DNA of 10,199 nt from Paracoccaceae bacterium (GTDB lineage Bacteria; Pseudomonadota; Alphaproteobacteria; Rhodobacterales; Rhodobacteraceae). Shown here in pieces: positions 1 through 5,402 of this stretch; position 1 is the first letter of the stretch; each line of letters begins with the position of its first letter. A program made the position numbers and the translations under genes. Under the pieces are notes generated by a model. The model made no database searches, had not been told where the DNA came from, and was given only the letters and a program-made list of their open reading frames with translations. Location of the stretch: NCBI GenBank assembly GCA_003565055.1, contig PXDM01000228.1, positions 1 through 10,199 on the forward strand, written 5' to 3'.

Positions 1-568
1 CTCGGAAATCGGGCCGCGCGGCAGGGGCTGCGACACGGCCCTGCATATGGTCACGCGCGACCGCATGCGCGGCAGCCATGATCGATTCATGCGCGATCCG
101 CACCGAGGCCGTGGCCTTCGTGATCCCGTCGAGATGCACCAGCGACGAGCCCGCATCCGCACCGCCATAGGGCGTGCCGATGGTCATGGGCGACCAGATC
201 GACTTGCCCGCATATTGCTCGAAAAATTCGCGCCAGGGGCCTTCGCCCATGCCGGAAATGAAGATCGGCTCATTGTGATGGATCACGCGGACTGTGACGA
301 AGGTACCGTCGCGGTCGAGCACAACCAGCGCGTTGATGGGCGCGCCCGCAAATCCCGGCAGCGCAGCATAGGGCTGCGTGGTGAAGGCGTAGCCCGCAGG
401 CGCGCCGCCGGAATTGACGACACGGTAGAGCCCCTTGTCATTGAGCGCCTCGCCCAGCGCGAAGGGCGGGGGCACATAGGCCTGCATCTCATCCGGGCTC
501 AACACCTGCGCGCGCGCGGGCAGGGCGAGAAGCAGGGACAGGATCACAAGGCGCAGAATCGTCAGCAT
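1..568 (-). CDS. NosR/NirI-type FMN-binding membrane protein, N-terminal part (partial)
   Basis: The visible 189 residues are the exported N-terminal domain of a protein resembling the NosR/NirI family, which carries covalent FMN on the periplasmic side and, in full-length members, membrane helices and a ferredoxin-like Fe-S part; those would lie left of the window. Residues 1-20 form a clean signal peptide ending in ARA before Gln21. The flavinylation motif Dxx(S/T)xAT is seen as D147-G-I-T150-K-A-T153, with Thr153 the likely FMN acceptor added by an ApbE-type transferase; the usual Gly is Lys here. The following segment (SVRIAHESIMAAAHAVAR) matches the helix after this motif in NosR. The ATG at 568 is preceded in frame by a stop and has only a poor ribosome site. 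It lies 114 bp downstream of the dehydrogenase gene on the same strand, so an electron-transfer role linked to that enzyme is inferred. A true nosR with nos genes cannot be excluded because the rest is not visible. Confidence 0.75.
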   Translation of the reverse strand, partial: MLTILRLVILSLLLALPARAQVLSPDEMQAYVPPPFALGEALNDKGLYRVVNSGGAPAGYAFTTQPYAALPGFAGAPINALVVLDRDGTFVTVRVIHHNEPIFISGMGEGPWREFFEQYAGKSIWSPMTIGTPYGGADAGSSLVHLDGITKATASVRIAHESIMAAAHAVARDHMQGRVAAPAARPDFR

Positions 569-637
569 GTGGGTCAGGATAAGCCAGGGGTGAGCGCGCG
601 CATATGCGACCTTCGACTATGGCGGCAACACGCAAGT

Positions 638-659
638 ACCCCGGCGCGCGGGCCGGGGT
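638..659 (-). terminator. GC-rich hairpin between dehydrogenase and NosR-like gene
   Basis: An inverted repeat, CCCCGGC at 639-645 with GCCGGGG at 652-658, is extended by one A-T pair and has a 6-nt loop. It sits 24 bp after the dehydrogenase stop codon on the minus strand. No T-run follows, so it may be a weak terminator, an attenuator or an mRNA 3'-end stabiliser that lowers expression of the downstream NosR-like gene. Confidence 0.4.
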
Positions 660-682
660 CCTGCAACTCACTCAACTGGTGC

Positions 683-2428
683 TCACTCGGCAGCGGCGAG
701 CAACTGGTTGGGGATGCGGAATGTCCAGACCGAACCGCCCTGGTTCAGATAGGCCACTTCCTGCGCGACTTCGCCGCCCCAGAGCGGCACAGCCCCGCCC
801 CAGCCCGACACGACCGCGAGCCATTGCACCCCGTCTTCATCTTCCCAAGTCACCGGCTGGCCCGTCACGCCCGAGCCGGTCTGGAACTGCCAAAGCACTT
901 CGCCGGTCTCGTCATTGATCGCCTTTATATAGCCTTCGGGCGTGCCGTAGAACACAAGCCCCCCAGCCGTCGCCATGGCCGAGCTCCAGAGCGGCGCGCG
1001 GTTATGGACCTCGAACTTGATCTCCATCGTGTTGGGGTCAATCGCCTTGAACGATCCGATATGGTCGTCAAAGAGCGATTTGATGGTGAAGCCCGCGCCC
1101 AGATAGGCCGCGCCCTGACGATAGGTGATCGGCTCATTCCAGATATCCATGCCCCATTCATTCGACGGCACGTAGAAATAGCCGGTGCGCTGCGAATAGG
1201 CCATATGCTGCCAGTTCTTGCCACCGAGGAAGCCCGGAACCGCCCAGACGACCTCACCGCGCTCGCCATCCGCCGAATCCGCCGGGTTGCCGGGACGGTT
1301 TTCGGGGTTGAAGATCGGGCGGCCTGTCTCGTCAATGCCACTCGCCCAGGAGATGTCGCTCACGAAGGGCATGGCATCGACGAAGGAGCCGTCTTCGCGG
1401 TCCAGCAGATAGAAGAAGCCATTGCGGTCTGCGGTGGCCAGACGGCCATTGCCCTCGGCATCGGTGAAGGGAATGACTTCGTTCACGCCGTCATAGTCCC
1501 AGCCTTCCCACGGAGTGGTCTGGAAATGCCACTTGATCTCGCCCGTGGCCGGATCAATCCCGATGCGGCTTGCGGCATAGAGGTTGTCGCCTTCGCGCAG
1601 ATGGCTGTTCCAGGGCGCGGGGTTGCCCGTGCCGAAGATGAGCGTGTCAGTCTCGGCGTCATAGCTGCCGCCCAGCCAGGGCGCACCGCCCCCCGTCTGC
1701 CACATGTCACCCGGCCATGTCGCGTTCAGCTCGCCCGTCATGGTGCTCTCTTCGCCATTGAGCTCGCCCATATGACCCTCGATCACCGGACGACGCCAGA
1801 CCAGTTCGCCATTCTCGGCGTCGCGGGCTTCCACTGCGCCCACGATGCCGAACTCACCACCGGAATTGCCGGTGATGACCAGACCGTTCACGATCAGCGG
1901 TGCGGCAGTGTAGCTGTAGCCCTCGCGGTAATCCGCGATGCGGCGATTCCAGACCACAGCGCCGGTGTGACGGTTCAGCGCCACGATGCGCGCATCGAGC
2001 GTACCGAAAATGATGTTGTCGCCGTAGATCGCCGCGCCCCGGTTGATCACGTCACAGCAGGGCAGGATACCTTCGGGCAAACGCGCGTCATGCTGCCAGA
2101 GCTTGGCGCCGGTCTTGACGTCCAGCGCGAAGACGCGGCTGTAGGAGCCGGTCACATACATCACCCCGTCATAGATCAGCGGCTGGCTCTGCTGGCCACG
2201 CTGGCGCTCGCCGCCGAAGCTGAAGCTCCAGGCCGGGAAGAGGTTCTGCACGCTTTCGGTGTTGATCTGATCAAGCGGGCTGTAGCGCTGCCAGTCGCGG
2301 CCCATGCCATTGGTCACCACTTGCGTCGTGATGCTCTGGTCATTGGCCAGGTCCTCTTCGGTAACCTGTGCCACTGCCAGCGGGGCCGCCATGATCCCGG
2401 CACATGTGGCCAGTACGAATCTGTTCAT
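683..2428 (-). CDS. PQQ-dependent alcohol dehydrogenase, ExaF/PedH-like, predicted lanthanide-dependent
   Basis: A periplasmic quinoprotein of 581 residues that oxidises primary alcohols to aldehydes and passes electrons to a cytochrome c. Signal peptide 1-20 ends AVA before Gln21; the rest is an eight-bladed propeller with recurrent Trp-docking motifs and no fused cytochrome domain (type I). Visible hallmarks are the vicinal disulfide Cys124-Cys125, metal ligands Glu192 (GGEFG) and Asn269 (GTGNPAPWN), catalytic Asp311 in WDYDG, and the ADRNG motif around Arg335. Asp313, two residues after the catalytic Asp, is the extra metal ligand typical of lanthanide enzymes (XoxF, PedH, ExaF); calcium enzymes have Ala or Ser there (ExaA has DFSG). 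The overall sequence (GSYSRVFALD, EGHMG, FLGGKNW, GYGGAVPLWGG-like) is closer to ethanol dehydrogenase ExaA than to methanol dehydrogenase. The start has a strong GGGAGGAAGAAGG site just upstream. Substrate and metal use are inferred from family and the one residue. Confidence 0.95.
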   Translation of the reverse strand: MNRFVLATCAGIMAAPLAVAQVTEEDLANDQSITTQVVTNGMGRDWQRYSPLDQINTESVQNLFPAWSFSFGGERQRGQQSQPLIYDGVMYVTGSYSRVFALDVKTGAKLWQHDARLPEGILPCCDVINRGAAIYGDNIIFGTLDARIVALNRHTGAVVWNRRIADYREGYSYTAAPLIVNGLVITGNSGGEFGIVGAVEARDAENGELVWRRPVIEGHMGELNGEESTMTGELNATWPGDMWQTGGGAPWLGGSYDAETDTLIFGTGNPAPWNSHLREGDNLYAASRIGIDPATGEIKWHFQTTPWEGWDYDGVNEVIPFTDAEGNGRLATADRNGFFYLLDREDGSFVDAMPFVSDISWASGIDETGRPIFNPENRPGNPADSADGERGEVVWAVPGFLGGKNWQHMAYSQRTGYFYVPSNEWGMDIWNEPITYRQGAAYLGAGFTIKSLFDDHIGSFKAIDPNTMEIKFEVHNRAPLWSSAMATAGGLVFYGTPEGYIKAINDETGEVLWQFQTGSGVTGQPVTWEDEDGVQWLAVVSGWGGAVPLWGGEVAQEVAYLNQGGSVWTFRIPNQLLAAAE

Positions 2429-2556
2429 CCTTCTTCCTCCCTAGGGGGCCGGACTTGGCCGGGGATCGGCAAGGCGCGGCTTGATCAGTGAAAGTAAAGT
2501 ATCGCGAAACCGTGAGGGCCGCGAAATTGGCCAATGGTCTTACGACCATGGTGTAG
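2429..2556 (-). promoter_or_regulatory. Dehydrogenase 5' leader/promoter region
   Basis: A 128-bp gap before the dehydrogenase, much longer than the other same-strand gaps in this stretch except the one before the cytochrome. It holds the candidate operator at its upstream end, an AT-richer patch around 2487-2505 (GATACTTTACTTTCACT on the minus strand) that could hold a -10 element, and a strong purine-rich ribosome site at the start codon. No convincing -35/-10 pair could be fixed by eye. The gene probably has its own promoter. Confidence 0.4.
2534..2552. promoter_or_regulatory. Candidate operator upstream of the dehydrogenase
   Basis: ATGGTC at 2534-2539 and GACCAT at 2544-2549 form a perfect inverted repeat around TTAC. 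The 12-mer TACGACCATGGT (2541-2552) recurs exactly, in opposite orientation, in the divergent control region at 5336-5347. It lies about 105 bp upstream of the dehydrogenase ATG and directly beside the stop codon of the preceding gene. A regulator-binding site is inferred; the binding protein is not in the window. Confidence 0.55.
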
Positions 2557-3447
2557 CTAGCGTTGCGGCTCGTCCCAGCTCAGCCCATGGGCTTCGTAAA
2601 TCGCCGCGACACGCCCATCGCGCACCGCCGCTGTCAGGATGTCATCGACCTCATAACTGAGCATCCGCGCCGTGTAGAAAGCCGTCGCGATCCCCACGGG
2701 CCATGACCCGATGGCGAGCCCCGGCAGCGGGCCGCTCTCGATCGCGAAATCCGGGTCATGGCGCAGGTAATGCTCCAGCCGCGCGCGGATACCCATGACG
2801 GCGGTCACCTCGCCTGCGCGCATGAGATCAATCGCATCGGCCAGATGGCGACGGCGGGTGATATTGGGCAACACGCCCGGCAGCCCGGTCAGGTAGAAAT
2901 CCGCAAGCTGGTAGGTCTCGACCCCCACAGGGCGGGACTGGAAACTGCCGGGAAAGGGCGGCTCATCGGGGAAATCCTCGACCCGGTAGGCAATCGCGAT
3001 TCGTTCCTGCGCATAGCGCCCTGTCAGCGCGGCCAATTCGTTGCGGTAATCCAGTTCGCGATTATAGGGCACGCGCATCAGCACATTGACCACGCGCCGC
3101 CCCATGTAATGCCCCCGCCAGACATAGTTGCGAAGATCCGCATCGACATCTTCATCCGCCGGCAGGTCGATCAGCCGCAGATCCACCCCCAACCCGTCCG
3201 CGATGATCTGGGCGAGGTCAATATCGACACCGACCAGCGCGCCGGTCTCGTCGCGCCAGGAATAGGGGGCGAAATCCTCATAGACGCCAATCTCGATGAA
3301 GCCGCGCTCCATGATCGCGTCATAGTCGATACCCACGCGGTCCCGGCCCGAATCGTCCGAAGGGAATTCACGCGCAAAAAGTCCTGACCCGGCGAGGGTC
3401 AGGACAGTCATCAGCACAAGAGCTGACAGGGAGGTTCTCAAGGTCAT
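2557..3447 (-). CDS. MoxJ/XoxJ-like periplasmic binding protein of a quinoprotein dehydrogenase
   Basis: A 296-residue family-3 solute-binding-fold protein. Residues 1-25 are a signal peptide ending LFA. The family signature is visible as G49-FIEIGVYEDFAPYSW followed by TGALVGVDIDLAQIIADGLGV (about 69-88), as in amino-acid binding proteins. The second lobe includes RPVGVETYQLADFYL and a C-terminal IYEAHGLSW. Binding proteins next to PQQ dehydrogenases form a known subgroup (MoxJ, XoxJ, and a 'quinoprotein dehydrogenase-associated' family) thought to help maturation or activation of the dehydrogenase rather than import, and no amino-acid permease lies nearby. The ATG at 3447 has GGAG eight bases upstream and starts 22 bp after the cytochrome stop, so the two are probably cotranscribed. 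The exact ligand or partner is unknown. Confidence 0.85.
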   Translation of the reverse strand: MTLRTSLSALVLMTVLTLAGSGLFAREFPSDDSGRDRVGIDYDAIMERGFIEIGVYEDFAPYSWRDETGALVGVDIDLAQIIADGLGVDLRLIDLPADEDVDADLRNYVWRGHYMGRRVVNVLMRVPYNRELDYRNELAALTGRYAQERIAIAYRVEDFPDEPPFPGSFQSRPVGVETYQLADFYLTGLPGVLPNITRRRHLADAIDLMRAGEVTAVMGIRARLEHYLRHDPDFAIESGPLPGLAIGSWPVGIATAFYTARMLSYEVDDILTAAVRDGRVAAIYEAHGLSWDEPQR

Positions 3448-3469
3448 CAGCGTCTCCGTGTGGAAAGGC

Positions 3470-4180
3470 TCAGCGCGAGACCGACAGGCCGATGGTCAGG
3501 GTCTCATCGGCATCGCGCAGGAAGCGGTCACCGCCGCGCTCAAGGATCACAGCCGCGCGCCGCGCAATGCTGTCGGCCTTGGGTGCGCCAGAGAGTGTCG
3601 GCACTTGCTCGGCAATCTCGGCCAGTTCGACATGCAGAGCGGCAATCTCATCGGCGAAATCGTCAGCTGTGGCATTGCCTTCGGCAATCTCGGTCTGTTT
3701 GTCGCGCAGACCATCACGGATCTCGCGCAGACGCGGCATGAATTCGGCAATGCCATCGGGATCGGGGCGGGTTTCGATATAGGTGCGGATCGCCCACATG
3801 GCTTCTTGGTTCATCAGCTCTTCATAGGCAGGCATCCGGTCGCCCGAGCCGCGACGAATGCGCTCCATATACCATTCGTCATCCATCTCCTCGGCCATCA
3901 GGAAACGCAGATCCGGGGCCAGCCCGCCCGAGACCGCTTCCAGCCCGTGGCAACGCGCGCAGTTCTGGCCGTAGCCGCTATCGCCGACACGCAGCGCGCG
4001 CTCCCAGTGATCGCCGTCAGGATCGCGGAACGGGTTTTCAAATTCCCAACCATCGGTCAGCTCGGGCAAACCTTCGGTATTGACAGGCTGCGGCGTCACA
4101 TCGCCATGCGAAACGGCCATGCCCGCCGAGAACGTCAGCGCGAGAGCGGCCAGTGACAGGGTGCTGCGGGGATGTGTCAT
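3470..4180 (-). CDS. pedF: Cytochrome c-550, PedF-like, with extended C-terminus
   Basis: A 236-residue exported monohaem cytochrome c, the likely electron acceptor of the dehydrogenase. Signal peptide is about 1-22, and the mature protein starts near SHGDVTPQ. Haem attaches at Cys74-Ala-Arg-Cys77-His78; Met116 (DRMPAYE) is the probable second axial ligand. NCARCHGLEAVSGG, APDLR and QEAMWAIRTYIETRPD match the PedF group of the phenylethanol/ethanol oxidation system. Beyond residue 140 there is an extra tail of roughly 95 residues, charged and helical, without Cys, which I do not recall in ordinary PedF. A short D53-P-D-G-D57 acidic motif precedes the haem region. The ATG at 4180 was chosen over an upstream in-frame ATG at 4255 because AGGAG lies seven bases before it and it begins the signal peptide. 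The binding-protein gene follows 22 bp downstream. Confidence 0.88.
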   Translation of the reverse strand: MTHPRSTLSLAALALTFSAGMAVSHGDVTPQPVNTEGLPELTDGWEFENPFRDPDGDHWERALRVGDSGYGQNCARCHGLEAVSGGLAPDLRFLMAEEMDDEWYMERIRRGSGDRMPAYEELMNQEAMWAIRTYIETRPDPDGIAEFMPRLREIRDGLRDKQTEIAEGNATADDFADEIAALHVELAEIAEQVPTLSGAPKADSIARRAAVILERGGDRFLRDADETLTIGLSVSR

Positions 4181-4202
4181 ATCATGTCTCCTGAATGCGG
4201 GT

Positions 4203-4248
4203 TTAGCATGGTCTAACCGGGATCGACCCGGCCGCGCTATTCGACCAT
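4203..4248. promoter_or_regulatory. Candidate operator upstream of cytochrome c gene
   Basis: Two copies of the element ATGGTC[G/T][A/T]A face each other here: 4208-4216 on the plus strand (ATGGTCTAA) and 4240-4248 on the minus strand (ATGGTCGAA). The first is embedded in a small inverted repeat TTAG-N6-CTAA (4203-4216). They lie 28-68 bp upstream of the cytochrome start, within a 121-bp gap that also holds the terminator of the preceding gene, so a separate promoter for the cytochrome is likely. Confidence 0.45.
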
Positions 4249-4273
4249 CGGCCATGCGACCAATGGATAAGAT

Positions 4274-4295
4274 GGCCCCGCGGATTTGCGGGGCC
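4274..4295 (-). terminator. Rho-independent-like terminator after second cupredoxin-fold gene
   Basis: A perfect 8-bp stem, GGCCCCGC at 4274-4281 with GCGGGGCC at 4288-4295, and a 6-nt loop, begins 6 bp after the stop codon at 4302. On the minus strand it is followed by ATCTTATCC, only moderately T-rich, so termination may be partial. It separates the cupredoxin-fold pair from the cytochrome gene. Confidence 0.6.
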
Positions 4296-4301
4296 GACCA
4301 G

Positions 4302-4823
4302 TTACTCGATCACAAGGATCTGCCCCACCATCCCCGGCAGGCGCTGGGTCGAGACGAACTCGAAAATCCCGGTGCTGTCCGGCGTGAAAGGCAGTTGCGT
4401 GATCTCGCCACGCGCCACCTCGAATTCGGCGATGACGGCGCCGGACGGGTCAAGCAACTCGCTGGAATGTTGCTCCCCGTTGATGCCGAAGAACTCCAGC
4501 AGCACCGTTTCGCCAAGTGACATCACAACCATCGACGGTGCCCAGAGATAGGTCCGGGCATACCATTCATTATCGTCATTCGGCGGCTCCATCCGGTAGC
4601 CGCCGAGCGCGAACAGCTCCGCGAATCGCTCCAGCGTGTCAGGATAGGCTGTGCGATCAGCGCTGCGATAAATCCGGTGCTCAAACGTGGTGATTGCGAA
4701 AACACGGTCGAAATCGGCGTGATCGAGCACGGGATGGTTTTCAGCCTGTGCTGGGGTCAGACTGGCGAGCGCGCAAGCCAGTGCTGCCGCCAGACTGGCA
4801 CGGCGAAGATTTGTCAGCTCCAT
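4302..4823 (-). CDS. Exported cupredoxin-fold protein lacking the copper cysteine
   Basis: A 173-residue exported protein with signal peptide 1-27 (AQA before Glu28). The C-terminal half reads like a cupredoxin: ETVLLEFFGING with His119 (EQHSS) where the first copper His would be, an F-x-V-x-RG strand, and a final GIFEFVSTQRLPGMVG loop. In a blue copper site that loop holds Cys, His and Met; here Ser158 stands at the Cys position, the His is absent, and only Met165 remains. A type 1 copper site is therefore unlikely. The N-terminal half (28-100) has no family I recognise. The ATG at 4823 was preferred to an in-frame ATG at 4859 because AGGAA precedes it and it begins the signal peptide; it starts 22 bp after the other cupredoxin-fold gene, indicating cotranscription. 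The role is unknown; a structural or electron-transfer-complex accessory of the dehydrogenase is a guess. Confidence 0.7.
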   Translation of the reverse strand: MELTNLRRASLAAALACALASLTPAQAENHPVLDHADFDRVFAITTFEHRIYRSADRTAYPDTLERFAELFALGGYRMEPPNDDNEWYARTYLWAPSMVVMSLGETVLLEFFGINGEQHSSELLDPSGAVIAEFEVARGEITQLPFTPDSTGIFEFVSTQRLPGMVGQILVIE

Positions 4824-4845
4824 GTGTCGTTTCCTGCAAGCCAGA

Positions 4846-5271
4846 TCATTCGACAACAAACGTGCCGGTCATGCCGCGATCTTCCAGCCCGCGACAACCG
4901 AAATTATACGTCCCCGGACGGATCGGGACGAGGAAAATCTCCACCTCGCCATCCATGTCCATCTCCAGCTCATTGAGTTGCGCGACCTTGATCTCCATAT
5001 TCCCGGCCTCGATCTTGCGCAGCCAGACATTTTGGAAAAACCGCGGCGCTTCCCAGTTGCATTCGTGCCAGCCGACGGCCTGCACCGTCAGACGGTAAGC
5101 CTGCCCGGTCTGCATCTGGAATTCATTCGGCTCCATGCCGAATCCATTGTCGCCGGTGCCGACTTTCAGCTCCAACGCCTCTGGCAGGGAGGCCAGATCG
5201 CCCCCGATCGCATGGGCGGTCCCGGTCAGGGCCAGCAAGCCCGCTGCGGCCAGTGTCGTGATGCGTTTCAT
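4846..5271 (-). CDS. Exported cupredoxin-fold protein with altered copper site
   Basis: A 141-residue exported protein; signal peptide 1-21 (AHA before Ile22). The last strands, VEIFLVPIRPGTYNFGC126 RGLEDRGM134 TGTFVV, match the C-terminal copper loop of plastocyanin-like cupredoxins with the right Cys-x7-Met spacing. The copper His expected three residues after the Cys is Leu129. On the first-His loop there is GWH69-E-C71-NW, with an added Cys. So Cys, Met and one His are available, plus a second Cys that could form a disulfide or a non-standard site. The start at 5271 has GGAGGAG six bases upstream; the longer in-frame start at 5286 would place that site inside the gene. It is first in the leftward gene series and faces the transporter operon. 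Metal binding and partner are not known to me. Confidence 0.75.
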   Translation of the reverse strand: MKRITTLAAAGLLALTGTAHAIGGDLASLPEALELKVGTGDNGFGMEPNEFQMQTGQAYRLTVQAVGWHECNWEAPRFFQNVWLRKIEAGNMEIKVAQLNELEMDMDGEVEIFLVPIRPGTYNFGCRGLEDRGMTGTFVVE

Positions 5272-5402
5272 GTCTGTCTCCTCCATCTACATGTGCGCAC
5301 CAGACTAACCATCGCTGCAGGCTTGGCAGAATAAGACCATGGTCGTATTCCCCCATTTGCACGGCTCGGCTAGCGTTGCCTCAACCTTTGGGAGGAGGCT
5401 TG
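5272..5402. promoter_or_regulatory. Divergent control region with palindromic operator
   Basis: This 131-bp gap must hold promoters for both the leftward cupredoxin-fold gene and the rightward transporter operon. Near its middle, 5330-5349, is a 20-bp near-perfect palindrome, AATAAGACCATGGTCGTATT, with 9 of 10 pairs matching and a core GACCATGGTC. It contains two copies of ATGGTC[G/T][A/T]A head to head (5332-5340 minus, 5339-5347 plus). It is about 60 bp from the cupredoxin start and 54 bp from the start at 5403. GGAGGAGG at 5391-5398 is the ribosome site of the rightward operon. No clear -35/-10 boxes could be assigned. Confidence 0.6.

Noticed and set aside
1418..1460. EF-hand-like acidic stretch DAEGNGRLATAD in the dehydrogenase
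   Set aside because: It is a variable surface loop just before the ADRNG motif, and other dehydrogenases have unrelated sequence there; no support for a metal site.
47..2491. Long open frame of 814 codons on the plus strand
   Set aside because: It lies antisense to the NosR-like gene and the clearly recognisable dehydrogenase; its translation is Arg/His/Ala-rich with no family resemblance, as expected from high-GC codon bias.
2429..2556. Riboswitch in the dehydrogenase leader
   Set aside because: Only short GC-rich inverted segments were seen; no recognisable aptamer fold or terminator/antiterminator pair.
2758..4156. Plus-strand open frames over 200 codons opposite the binding protein and cytochrome
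   Set aside because: They mirror well-supported genes with a haem motif and signal peptides; no ribosome sites or family features were seen.
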